Source: Colwellia psychrerythraea 34H
GTDB lineage: Bacteria > Pseudomonadota > Gammaproteobacteria > Enterobacterales > Alteromonadaceae
Direction: 5' to 3'
DNA: 64,000 nucleotides
NCBI RefSeq assembly: GCF_000012325.1
Contig: NC_003910.7
Coordinates: forward strand, 3,038,001-3,102,000
The translations under genes were made by a program, and so were the position numbers. Within the stretch, counting starts at the first letter, position 1. Every line of letters begins with the position of its first letter. The notes beneath the pieces were generated by a model. That model was not told where the DNA came from, did no database searches, and saw only the letters and a list, made by a program, of their open reading frames with translations. Positions 56,033-63,731 of this stretch are shown here, piece after piece.

Positions 56033-56272
56033 ATGAATATTAAGAATGCAGCAACCTTAGGGCTAGCGGGTAATGAAATATCAAAAACAGTAACAGGGTC
56101 TTCGGAGGTAAGCCCAAGCAGAACGGCTATTGCAACTACCTCAGGAGCTATATTAGGCGTTTGTGCTTCAGGGGCGGCAACCGTAACCCTTGGTGCCGTT
56201 TCGGCTCCAGTAACTGTCCCTTTAGCTGTAGCAAGTGGCTTAATAGCAGGAGTAGCAAGTTTGTTTGATTAA
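56033..56272 (+). CDS. Small Gly/Ala-rich hydrophobic protein
   Basis: This 79-residue protein has a soluble N terminus of about 30 residues and then a long Gly/Ala/Val-rich hydrophobic stretch (ATTSGAILGVCASGAATVTL then APVTVPLAVASGLIAGVA) that could form two membrane helices with glycine-zipper spacing. GGAG (56023-56026) lies 6 bases before the ATG, and a terminator follows the stop, so it is probably an independent expressed gene. The layout recalls holin-like, bacteriocin-like or entry-exclusion peptides, but no specific match is claimed. Confidence 0.6.
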   Translation: MNIKNAATLGLAGNEISKTVTGSSEVSPSRTAIATTSGAILGVCASGAATVTLGAVSAPVTVPLAVASGLIAGVASLFD

Positions 56273-56280
56273 CCACTAAA

Positions 56281-56317
56281 AGAAGTGCTAGCCTTAGCGC
56301 CAGCCTTCTTTTTTTTG
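56281..56317 (+). terminator. Intrinsic terminator after the 79-residue protein gene
   Basis: The stem AGAAG-GCT-GC pairs with GC-AGC-CTTCT (one bulged T, one mismatch) and is followed by eight T residues. It starts 9 bases after the stop codon. Confidence 0.75.
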
Positions 56318-56450
56318 TGTAATTCTACTTTAATCAAAACATCCGATAACTACCCTCCTATAAAGATAGTTTTCAACCACTAATTCAAAATATTAATTCT
56401 CGTGCTGAGCTGGACCGCGGCTTTGTAGACACCTAAATTAATGGTCTTTA

Positions 56451-56684
56451 TTAGCTTACGCGCCTTCTTTTATAGAAATCTGAGCGTTTTTCTATTAGGG
56501 ATAATCTCACCAGGCGAGCTGCGATAGATGAGTTTGTTCTTCCGTGTAACCTCGAAATGACATCAACACAATATCCTTTTTCAAATAGCCCTGTTAAATT
56601 CAAATCCTCATTAATTCCCCATGCTTTCCTGGTACTATTTAAGTTGCTCTTTAAGTGTGCTTTTCTCATATAAAATTTATTCAT
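56451..56684 (-). CDS. Small helix-turn-helix-like protein, unknown
   Basis: This 77-residue basic protein contains a Myb/SANT-like helical pattern: AWGINEDLNLTGLFEKGYCV, then ISRLHGRTNSSIAARLVRL, in which W-x(4)-E-D and G-R-T-x(2)-S-I-x(2)-R-L recur as in small phage and SWIM-adjacent DNA-binding domains. The C terminus is Arg/Lys-rich (KRRRVS). It stands alone on the minus strand, with an upstream region of about 490 bases without genes. A DNA-binding role is likely from composition only. Confidence 0.5.
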   Translation of the reverse strand: MNKFYMRKAHLKSNLNSTRKAWGINEDLNLTGLFEKGYCVDVISRLHGRTNSSIAARLVRLSLIEKRSDFYKRRRVS

Positions 56685-57171
56685 TAAGCTTACCTTCGAT
56701 GTAAATCGTTAATTTTAATTAGATTGGTTGTATTCAAAGGATTACTTACTTCAATAAAAATTTATTCGTTCAATATCAAATTCAAGATGATTTCAAATGT
56801 ATAGTAAAAATAGTAGGCAGGCTTGTTCGTTTATGCATAGGTTTGATTTTTAGTTTAATGTTACCGATGCGGGGTTACTCTTGGGGTATAATCTAATTAG
56901 AGGCGACGATTAGCTTGACCGATTCGTATCAATTAAGTTGATGGCTTATATCCTACTACTCAACTTGGTAGAACGTGACTTTGAAAACGCAATTAAAACA
57001 CAGTAAAACAAACACTTAACAACATCACCTTAACTTAGATTCCTGAAAGTACTTCTCACAGAAAAAAAAGGCCTTTGAGGGCATTACAGCCCTAAACAGT
57101 TAAAGTCATTGATAAAGTTAATCTACAATTAACTTTACAAGAGCGCATTAGGTAAAAAACCCCATTGGCAC
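56685..57171. other. Non-coding region next to the Gp2-like gene, with hairpins
   Basis: 487 bases without a credible gene. It holds a perfect 9-bp inverted repeat TAAAGTTAA / TTAACTTTA (57113-57121 and 57129-57137) and a weaker stem at 57078-57093. Such a hairpin-bearing gap beside a YfjJ/Gp2-type protein and a helicase could include an origin of replication or transfer. I see no iterons. Confidence 0.4.
57062..57093 (-). terminator. Weak intrinsic terminator downstream of the Gp2-like gene
   Basis: On the minus strand AGGGC-TGTAAT-GCCCT (57093-57078) is followed after 8 bases by a run of eight T (57069-57062). The short stem and spacer make it only a possible terminator. Confidence 0.4.
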
Positions 57172-57849
57172 TTAAAGGGAACTATATCCAAAAAACCGAT
57201 TATCCCCCCCTTGTCCATAAGGCTTCGTTTGAACTTTTGCAAAATAGCTTAAGCGATAAAGAATGTCTTCTAGCTGCTGCTCGTAATTATCAGCATTGGT
57301 GTTGACATCATACACATCATTATCAGGAAGGTGCACAAGACCTAATGCAGCATCAAAGCTTACACCAATAGCACTAGCCCATGCAGCTCTAATTCTAGAA
57401 TACATATTACCCTCATTAGCCTTTAATCGCCCAAAACAATTATATACATCTCGATTAAGAAAAATAACCACGTGAAAATGCCAATTAATAGATGTTGAAT
57501 ACTCACAAACCCACACATATGAAAGCTTACACTCATACTTCTTATCTAAACGTTTATTTTTGTTTGCTATGTCAGATTTGATTCTTACTCTTAACGAATC
57601 AAAAAATTTAGAAATAGCATGGTTAACGATATATTGCTTATTTCGAGGGAATTTCAATTCAAACCTAAAAGCGCTTGTACGTTTATGGTGAGATAAAGCT
57701 TTCATTAAAACCTTCTCATGGACTAACAGGTTATTTACTATGAGAGGTTGGTATTTATCCTGAATAGGATATCCATTAAAGTAAGGCTCTGTATGTAACG
57801 TTGAGTGTGTTGGTTTATTATCTTTCAGTAATTTGTTGTTGTGTTTCAT
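57172..57849 (-). CDS. YagK/YfjJ-type inovirus Gp2-like protein
   Basis: The 225-residue protein matches the YagK/YfjJ C-terminal/inovirus Gp2 family found on satellite islands and filamentous phages. Features are FRFELKFPRNKQY, the metal-site-like HFH in INWHFHVVIFLNRD near residue 125, MYSRIRAAWASAIG near 150 with a candidate Tyr, and the C-terminal LSYFAKVQTKPYG. The HxH plus Tyr pattern resembles rolling-circle HUH replication initiators, and some members act in replication. It lies upstream of a helicase gene on the same strand across a 254-base gap. Confidence 0.85.
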   Translation of the reverse strand: MKHNNKLLKDNKPTHSTLHTEPYFNGYPIQDKYQPLIVNNLLVHEKVLMKALSHHKRTSAFRFELKFPRNKQYIVNHAISKFFDSLRVRIKSDIANKNKRLDKKYECKLSYVWVCEYSTSINWHFHVVIFLNRDVYNCFGRLKANEGNMYSRIRAAWASAIGVSFDAALGLVHLPDNDVYDVNTNADNYEQQLEDILYRLSYFAKVQTKPYGQGGDNRFFGYSSL

Positions 57850-58044
57850 GTTTTGCTCTTATGTTGATTATTTACATAAGGTTATGATTTCAATTATTTA
57901 TTACTAAACTTAAGCACATGAAGGGTCCTATTAATATAACTGTAACCAATTGATAACTTCCCTTTAGTAGTTGGCCTTTTTATTTTTATGGACCATCCTC
58001 CGAGGTGTTTTTTTATAGTGTTACTCTGGAGTTAAAAGTAAAAA

Positions 58045-58061
58045 GCCACTAGCAAAGTGGC
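58045..58061 (-). terminator. Hairpin terminator after the helicase gene
   Basis: The 6-bp GCCACT/AGTGGC stem with a 5-nt loop is followed on the minus strand by TTTT. It lies 43 bases past the stop codon of the helicase gene at 58104. Confidence 0.6.
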
Positions 58062-58103
58062 CTCAATACCCATCCATCTACGAAGGTAAAACTAAAAGAT
58101 TAA

Positions 58104-59570
58104 TTACTTGCTCACATACAAGTTTTTTGATGTTCGGGTAACGGCCGTATACAACCATCTAAGGCATTCATTTGATTTAGGGAGCCTATGGTATCTATCA
58201 ACAAACACATGAGCCCACTCACTCCCTTGCGCTTTATGGCAAGTGATTGAATAGCCAAATTTTATTTGAATAATATTAAGATAAGGGTCTTTATTCATAA
58301 GCTCCTTACACTCTGCAGGAGAGGTGTTATAGTTGATATTGGGGTTTCTTTGAAAAAAATCTGCATATAACGCTTTATATTCTAGCTGGCTTAAGCGAGG
58401 CATGGCCCCATATAATAAATTTGATAGTATTTTACTGGCTAAGATGAAAGGTTTACCGTGGTCATCTAGAAATTCGATTTCAACATCTAAAAAGACTAAA
58501 TCAACATACTTCAGCACACGCCTACCATGCCTTTCGGTGTAGACTTCAGCCGTCCTAATTTCTATATTCGACGAAATATTAATTACTTTGCCAAACTCAC
58601 CATTTGAAATAAAACTATCATCATGGATAAAGTTTGAAACGCACATGATTTTTTCTCCAATTTGTAATGGAGCATCAGGGCTAAAAAGTTTTGCTCTAAT
58701 AGTATTATTGTAATTTCTTACCTGTATATTAGAATAAGCAATGATGATAACTTCTTTCGTTTTTTCAACTCTCTCCTCGCAAACCCGAAAGTATTCTTCT
58801 AGCATTTCATTTATTGTTAATACATGAGTATCACCAGCACTCACATCAAAAGACAGTTCGCTGAAGGTGTTACTGCCTATGGTATGCCTTAACTGTTTTG
58901 CAATCGCTATAACGCCGCTACCCGCTTTTTGCCGCACTACCTCTTTTAACTCAAATGCTTGGCAATTTAATTGATATTTATCTCTAAGGTACTGGTTATC
59001 CAAAGCTGGAGAGAAATTATCACGCACAGGTGGCAACTGAGCATTATCACCAATAAAGATAACTTTCTTTTTATGCCTTTTATCTAGGTTGATATATTCA
59101 AGTAAATCAATAAGAAGATAACCCGAGCCATACGAGCATGCTTCTGATTTGTTAAACTTGTCTGATATCATTGATGATTCATCAATAATATAAACAGTAT
59201 CAGGCGCATCTTTATTTTCTTTTATTTTTGAGGCTACTATTGGAGGTTCTAACTTGTCTTTATTTTCGTTGCTGTTGTTAACATCAAAATAACTGTAAAT
59301 AACTCGATGAATAGTTAGTGCTTTTTGCTTTGTTTTATTAGCAATAACTTTTGCTGCTTTACCTGTTGGAGCCATTAGAACAAATTGCCGCCCCTCTGTA
59401 TTCAAGTACTTAGTGATTCCGGCAGTAATAAATGTTTTGCCCACACCTGCCCAGCCTTTTAATAAAAAAACTGAACGAGTATCATCAAATAAAAACTGGT
59501 CTAATTCTTCTACTAAATCATGTTGTCCTTGAGTAAGTTGCTTGCCTGAGAAGCAGTCTAAGATATTCAT
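58104..59570 (-). CDS. Dda/RecD2-like superfamily 1 helicase
   Basis: The 488-residue protein has SF1B helicase motifs: Walker A LKGWAGVGKTFITAG near residue 40, MAPTGKAAKV, TIHRVIYS, DEAD-type VYIIDESSMIS, GDNAQLPPV, KEVVRQK, and the C-terminal GYSITCHKAQGSEWAHV and LYTAVTRTSKNLYVSK. This matches Dda/RecD2 5'-3' helicases, often present on plasmids and phages to support replication. Its position near a Gp2-like protein suggests a replication module for an excised circular form. A sequence gap of 83 bases separates it from the winged-helix gene upstream. Confidence 0.92.
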   Translation of the reverse strand: MNILDCFSGKQLTQGQHDLVEELDQFLFDDTRSVFLLKGWAGVGKTFITAGITKYLNTEGRQFVLMAPTGKAAKVIANKTKQKALTIHRVIYSYFDVNNSNENKDKLEPPIVASKIKENKDAPDTVYIIDESSMISDKFNKSEACSYGSGYLLIDLLEYINLDKRHKKKVIFIGDNAQLPPVRDNFSPALDNQYLRDKYQLNCQAFELKEVVRQKAGSGVIAIAKQLRHTIGSNTFSELSFDVSAGDTHVLTINEMLEEYFRVCEERVEKTKEVIIIAYSNIQVRNYNNTIRAKLFSPDAPLQIGEKIMCVSNFIHDDSFISNGEFGKVINISSNIEIRTAEVYTERHGRRVLKYVDLVFLDVEIEFLDDHGKPFILASKILSNLLYGAMPRLSQLEYKALYADFFQRNPNINYNTSPAECKELMNKDPYLNIIQIKFGYSITCHKAQGSEWAHVFVDRYHRLPKSNECLRWLYTAVTRTSKNLYVSK

Positions 59571-59653
59571 TTTATTTACCTTGTGTTATTAATGCACAAG
59601 ATAGTTAACTGATATTAAATTTAACTGTTAAGTAGTTTATATGAAGAGCATCA

Positions 59654-60844
59654 TCAAATTTGAGAAATAGGTTTTCCAACTAAAATACAAGGCGGGCTTT
59701 TCAACTCTTCATTCGGTGAACCATTTTTACATTTTCTTATCACGGCAAACTTCATTCCATCAGGCAAAAGCACATCAAAATACATCCAAAAAGCATACAA
59801 ATGAACTAAATAGATAACCTCCTCAGATAACTCTTTGGCTATAGGAAACATTTTATGAGCTGGTTCTTTCTCTAAAGACGGGTTATCAAGCCATTCGTGT
59901 AAAAACTCTTTTCGTATGTCCTCTTTAATGTAATTAAAGAAATTAAAGTTACTTAGGTGCTTTCTAAATTGAGCATAGTTAACAGTTTTTACTCTCCCTC
60001 CATCAATCTTAAACACATTCTGCTGCAAAGAATCAATAAAGCTTTGAACCAGGTTTATTTCAGTCTTTAATTTAACTATTTTGGTTAACATCCCCCCTGA
60101 GAACTTGTCAACTTTGCAAGTAAGTGAGTTAAAAAAAATCGCCTTACTTTTTGGCGATAGGTTTTTAATATATCGTCCAACCTTTGAGTTTACCTCGTTA
60201 TTTTGAGAGTGATATTTAATAATGTCATTGTAGGGTAGTGACTTTTCAAGCAATACAATTTTGAGTTGTGAAGATTCATATTTAACGAGGTTTAAGTAAA
60301 ACATCCCTTTCACTTTACTAGGAAATATTTCGATATTACCTCCTGGTGAATACCCAAACACAAAACCTAATTCAATCATTTTCATCAAGTGATCTTTTAT
60401 AGTCTGTGGTCCCATCCCTGTCAATTTGGTAAGTCCAACCAAACCTAGGCCATCTACTACCCCAAAATCATCTGACGAACTTAAAAGTGTGATAAAGATG
60501 AATTTTTGCATAGGCTTCAGGTCATTAAGAAATAGCACCATGTCAACTATTTCTGTGTGTTTCATACTTAAGTTAAATTTTTCATGTAGGGTATAGGAGT
60601 TCTCCCCCCTTCCTTTTTTAAAAATAACATGCCTTTCACTACTCAGAATACCTGATTCTTTCAATTCAGATAAATACTTGATTACTGATCTTTCAGATAG
60701 GGATGAAATATTTACAAAATCTCTAATATTTTTATCCTTAATCTTATTTTCAACAAGACCAAGAGGACGAGACATAAGCATTAATAAATATCGTGCACCT
60801 GACGAAATATCTTTAATAAGTTTTTCATTACCCATATACACCAT
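59654..60844 (-). CDS. Winged-helix replication/regulatory protein, unknown
   Basis: I do not recognise this 396-residue protein. Two regions look like winged-helix domains: RDFVNISSLSERSVIKYLSE near residue 45-65 and LTKLTGMGPQTIKDHLMKMI near 135-160. This repeated layout is common in plasmid and phage replication initiators. The C-terminal half is helical. The start is ATG 60844 or ATG 60835, and no clear ribosome-binding site decides. It is divergent from the 240-residue gene across a region containing repeated ATACATGTAT motifs, which could be its binding sites. Confidence 0.6.
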   Translation of the reverse strand: MVYMGNEKLIKDISSGARYLLMLMSRPLGLVENKIKDKNIRDFVNISSLSERSVIKYLSELKESGILSSERHVIFKKGRGENSYTLHEKFNLSMKHTEIVDMVLFLNDLKPMQKFIFITLLSSSDDFGVVDGLGLVGLTKLTGMGPQTIKDHLMKMIELGFVFGYSPGGNIEIFPSKVKGMFYLNLVKYESSQLKIVLLEKSLPYNDIIKYHSQNNEVNSKVGRYIKNLSPKSKAIFFNSLTCKVDKFSGGMLTKIVKLKTEINLVQSFIDSLQQNVFKIDGGRVKTVNYAQFRKHLSNFNFFNYIKEDIRKEFLHEWLDNPSLEKEPAHKMFPIAKELSEEVIYLVHLYAFWMYFDVLLPDGMKFAVIRKCKNGSPNEELKSPPCILVGKPISQI

Positions 60845-60897
60845 AGCTAGCAGAGTCCTTTATAAGTGAATTAATATACCGCTTAAACTTGCATGTA

Positions 60898-60966
60898 ATA
60901 CATGTATGAATACATGAACAACTACAAACTTAATACAAGTACTACATCCTAATTAATACATGTATT
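60898..60966. repeat. ATACATGTAT repeats in the divergent promoter region
   Basis: The 10-bp palindrome ATACATGTAT occurs at 60898-60907 and within AATACATGTATT at 60955-60966. Half sites ATACATG begin at 60898, 60910 and 60956. The region separates the winged-helix gene (minus) from the 240-residue gene (plus), so it is placed for an operator or iteron array. Confidence 0.6.
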
Positions 60967-61039
60967 ACTTCGTAATTACTACAACTATATAGAATAAATT
61001 TATAAAGTAAGATATAACTTCATATCTCATCATAAAAGA

Positions 61040-61762
61040 GTGTCATTCCACTTTATGGTTTTCTTAGATTTATATACGAGTGAATTACAGATGAATAGTA
61101 AATACAACTTTACCTGGATAAAAAACAACACATTTCAACTAGAATGGCTTACTGGATATCTAAAAAACAAAATCCAATTAAACTCACTTGCTGTTCCCTT
61201 TAATGATTTCTCAGTGAAGCAGATAGAGGCGGATATTCGAGCAGCTAAATCTGGTGAGGGGCTAGAGCTATTTCTTAAAAAAACAAGAAGCGCTTGGAAT
61301 CAATACCAGAGAAGACATAGAATGAAGTCATCCCATGTTACTGCGACAGTAGAGCTCAAAAAGGATGTATATAAAAACGTAGTTAAAGTAGCAAAAAAAT
61401 ACAATATCCCTATAAGCTTTGCTATCGAAGAATTACTTATTAATAGTTGTGATTTCGAAGAATCAAATACTCTAAAAGATAAACAAATCAAAAGATTAAG
61501 TTTGAGTCAACAGTCCATACAGCGAAGAAGATACCAGCAATCAGTAAATTTAAAGCAAATAAAATCAAAGGACATTTCGAAAAGTGAGTTATGTGATAAA
61601 TTAAGTTTGGAAATGCTTGAACGGCACCAGTTAGAAATGGATATAATTGAGCTTTCTTCTAACAATAACAGCTCTAAAATTGAAGATTACAAAACAAAAG
61701 AAATTAAAAGGTATTCCATTGATTGTAATGAATATGGTGTAACTTGTGTATACGATGAATAA
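61040..61762 (+). CDS. Unknown protein, possible ribbon-helix-helix domain
   Basis: The protein is basic and Lys/Ser-rich. A segment of about 45 residues, HVTATVELKKDVYKNVVKVAKKYNIPISFAIEELL (read as HVTATVELKKDVYKNV and KKYNIPISFAIEELL), has the strand-helix-helix pattern of ribbon-helix-helix DNA-binding proteins. The tail is helical. Start choice is open: GTG 61040, ATG 61055 or ATG 61091 (the last gives MNSKYNFTWIK). It is the last gene before attR. A role in island maintenance or in control of the divergent gene is inferred from position only. Confidence 0.55.
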   Translation: MSFHFMVFLDLYTSELQMNSKYNFTWIKNNTFQLEWLTGYLKNKIQLNSLAVPFNDFSVKQIEADIRAAKSGEGLELFLKKTRSAWNQYQRRHRMKSSHVTATVELKKDVYKNVVKVAKKYNIPISFAIEELLINSCDFEESNTLKDKQIKRLSLSQQSIQRRRYQQSVNLKQIKSKDISKSELCDKLSLEMLERHQLEMDIIELSSNNNSSKIEDYKTKEIKRYSIDCNEYGVTCVYDE

Positions 61763-61913
61763 TTAAATCAAAACTTAATTTACAGATGACAATTCAGTTT
61801 GAGGATAACCCTATATAACTAACAAGCATTTCGTTAAGCATTGTTATAAAAAACTATACCCCTTCAATTAAGTATCCAGAGTAATATCATAAAATTAACA
61901 GTGACAATTAACC

Positions 61914-61937
61914 TTTAGTAGTACAGCGAGTAGTACA
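61914..61937. repeat. Right arm-type repeats
   Basis: TTTAGTAGTACA (61914-61925) is followed at once by GCGAGTAGTACA (61926-61937). The same unit and 12-bp period occur at 12649-12672 near attL. Matching repeats just inside both ends are expected for integrase or excisionase arm sites. Confidence 0.7.
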
Positions 61938-61992
61938 CAAAAAACACAAATAAATTTAAATCATATTTAACAACAAGATAACATGCATAACA

Positions 61993-62011
61993 GAGTCCCG
62001 TAGCGGCACCA
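61993..62011 (+). other. attR: degenerate copy of the tRNA-Val 3' end
   Basis: GAGTCCCGTAGCGGCACCA repeats the 3' 20 bases of tRNA-Val with one A deleted inside the acceptor stem. It marks the right edge of the island. Confidence 0.82.
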
Positions 62012-62023
62012 TATAATATGAAG

Positions 62024-62057
62024 AAGCCGTTTTACTTTATTGTAAAGCGGCTTTTTT
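62024..62057 (+). terminator. Intrinsic terminator, probably the native tRNA-Val terminator
   Basis: The 12-bp stem AAGCCGTTTTAC / GTAAAGCGGCTT (one G-T pair) with a short loop and six T residues lies 12 bases past attR. Before integration it would have followed tRNA-Val directly. Confidence 0.8.
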
Positions 62058-62168
62058 ATTGCCTGTCATATCAAGATGTTAGTCACTAACCCTTGTTCCC
62101 AAATAGCTAAATAACTAATACCCTATCACTGAATACTTAAGAAAATTCTCTCAAAGGATCTCCAATTT

Positions 62169-62206
62169 ACTACGGACGTCCGTAATTGTCACTACGGACG
62201 TTTTTA
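62169..62206 (+). repeat. Direct and inverted ACTACGGACGT repeats forming a terminator-like hairpin
   Basis: ACTACGGACGT occurs at 62169-62179 and 62191-62201. ACGTCCGTA (62176-62184) pairs perfectly with TACGGACGT (62193-62201) across an 8-nt loop and is followed by five T. TACGGACGTCCGTA (62171-62184) is also a palindrome by itself. From here to the IS end at 62436 I see no gene. Confidence 0.55.
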
Positions 62207-62464
62207 TTAGCCTTCAAATGAAATACACGAAATATATTTGAGGCTAAACTTTAACAAATACAAACAAAGTAAAACACCTTAGTAAATGTCATGAGTTGCC
62301 ACATTCGAGACATTAGCTTTTAAAGACAATCAATACTTCGGATTAGGTTTTGTATCGATAACGCCGTAATAAGCGGAAAATTACTGTTGGCTAAAATGTT
62401 TGAGGCACGAAAACAGCCAACTGTAAATTTTGATCTTCCCCCGATAAAACGGACACATTTTATT

Positions 62465-63352
62465 TTACGCTGCCAGGGCTTCATATTCTATTGGAGAACA
62501 ATAGTTTATCCCTGAATGCATCCTCGAAACATTGTAGTATTTGTTAATGTAGTTGCCAAGTGTTCCGCGCAGTTCTTTATCACTTTTAAACACATTACCA
62601 CGAATAACTTCCGTCTTCATTGAATGGAAAAATGACTCCATATGCGCATTATCAGTACATTTTCCAGCTCTACTCAAACTATGAGTGATCCCATGTCGTT
62701 TCAATGCTTTCTGGTAAATGTGCCCACGATATTCTACGCCTCTATCAGTGTGGAGCATTAAGTCACCGGATGGTTTGCGTTTCTTAACTGCATTTTGCAA
62801 TGTACGCTTGGTCACTTCCATCGTCCTACTTTTATCCAAACTCCAGCTAATAATGCGCCGTGAATATAAATCCATGATGACCGACAAATAACGCCATACG
62901 CCTTTAACTTTCAAATATGTGACATCAGCTACCCAGACCTTATCTTTAGCCAATGGGACTTCGCCATCAGGTCGTAAGTTTTTACCTGTCGTTAGGAAGC
63001 GTTTATAAAAGGCTGAACGTGTCGTCACGCGCATCACTCTGGCAACCAAACCAAGCGCACGATACAAACGTTCGACACGTTTTTTACCTATGTTGTACCC
63101 TTGCTTTTGTAAGGCCTTAAATATTCGAGGGCTCCCATATCGTCCTATATTCTCTTTGAAAATTTGCTGTATTTTATGTTTAAGCTCAACATCTTCTATG
63201 GCTATAGCACTCGGTTGGCGCTCACGCCAGTCATAATAACCACTTTTAGATACATCAAAAAACGTCAGTAATCGCGTAACTTTTATGTCGGCTCTGAGTT
63301 TTTCGATGAATCGATATCGACTTGATGTTCCTCTGCAAGAAACCGTTGCCAC
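62465..63352 (-). CDS. IS3-family transposase OrfB (DDE catalytic subunit)
   Basis: This 295-residue rve-type integrase core has the catalytic triad visible as WVADVTYLKV (first Asp), LHTDRGVEY (second Asp) and NAHMESFFHSMKTE (Glu). The GRYGSPRIFKALQKQG segment is typical of the N-terminal HTH_21 region of IS3 OrfB. It is expected to be made as an OrfAB fusion by a -1 frameshift in the overlap. The annotated start GTG 63352 lies at the shift site and may be used little for initiation. Confidence 0.93.
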   Translation of the reverse strand: MATVSCRGTSSRYRFIEKLRADIKVTRLLTFFDVSKSGYYDWRERQPSAIAIEDVELKHKIQQIFKENIGRYGSPRIFKALQKQGYNIGKKRVERLYRALGLVARVMRVTTRSAFYKRFLTTGKNLRPDGEVPLAKDKVWVADVTYLKVKGVWRYLSVIMDLYSRRIISWSLDKSRTMEVTKRTLQNAVKKRKPSGDLMLHTDRGVEYRGHIYQKALKRHGITHSLSRAGKCTDNAHMESFFHSMKTEVIRGNVFKSDKELRGTLGNYINKYYNVSRMHSGINYCSPIEYEALAA

Positions 63353-63657
63353 TTTTTTAGGATATACAGCTCCTCCTTGAGTGCTTTATTTTCACGTTCA
63401 AGTTGCTGTTCTTTGGTCAGTACTTTTTTGGCTTTTGATTGCCCTGCCACTTTTTTTCGTTTATCCACCACAATGATCCCTTCACGATATTCTTTTCGCC
63501 ATCGTGACAGCATAAATGGGTGTATGTCGAGTTTTTCAGCGACAGATTTGATTGTGACGCCGACAACAAAACTCAGTTGAACAGCATTGACTTTAAAGTC
63601 GTTTGAATACTTCCAAGTTCGTCTTGGATTGTTGTACTTTGGCATAAGACACCTCAT
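63283..63657 (-). CDS. IS3-family transposase OrfA
   Basis: This 124-residue DNA-binding subunit has the HTH of the transposase_8 type (FKVNAVQLSFVVGVTIKSVAEKLDIHPFMLSRWRKEY region: SVAEKLDIHPFMLSRW) followed by a leucine-zipper-like coiled coil (LTKEQQLERENKALKEELYI), as usual in IS3 elements. The first residue of the frame could be at 63657, but the conserved start is MPKYNNPRRTW at 63645 (ATG). It ends in the overlap with OrfB. Confidence 0.9.
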   Translation of the reverse strand: MRCLMPKYNNPRRTWKYSNDFKVNAVQLSFVVGVTIKSVAEKLDIHPFMLSRWRKEYREGIIVVDKRKKVAGQSKAKKVLTKEQQLERENKALKEELYILKKWQRFLAEEHQVDIDSSKNSEPT

Positions 63658-63731
63658 CTTTAGTTAGATTTTGGTGTCCGTTAAAGCGGGGGAACTTCAT
63701 TGTCCTTGTTAATGCGCTTGTTAGCTGCTGA

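Larger units (their letters stand above)
12539..62011. mobile_element. tRNA-Val-integrated genomic island (about 49.5 kb) carrying a dpd system
   Basis: The island is bounded by the tRNA-Val 3' end (12519-12538) and its degenerate copy (61993-62011). It has a tyrosine integrase next to the tRNA, and tandem TTTAGTAGTACA repeats at 12649-12703 and 61914-61937 that look like integrase arm sites. The left cargo (14.1-25.4 kb) is an unassigned biosynthesis-like cluster, the right cargo (26.2-52.4 kb) a complete dpd DNA-modification/restriction system, and the right end (52.6-61.8 kb) element backbone (AlpA, DUF2787, RadC, second recombinase, Gp2-like protein, helicase). No conjugation genes are seen, so it is not a self-transmissible ICE as far as this window shows. 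Confidence 0.88.
62436..63694 (-). mobile_element. IS3-family insertion sequence
   Basis: The 1259-bp element has imperfect terminal inverted repeats: TTCCCCCG-T--AACGGACAC at 62436-62456 and its complement ending CGGGGGAA at 63687-63694. It encodes overlapping orfA and orfB with a slippery A-AAA-AAG at 63358-63352 for a -1 shift. No target-site duplication is visible in the flanks (GATC left, CTTC right). It lies outside the island, 424 bases past attR. Confidence 0.85.

Noticed and set aside
12539..62011. Integrative conjugative element
   Set aside because: No relaxase, coupling protein or type IV secretion genes are found in the island.
62030..62206. CRISPR-like repeats right of attR
   Set aside because: Only two copies of an 11-mer, with no further units or cas genes. 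The structure is a hairpin.
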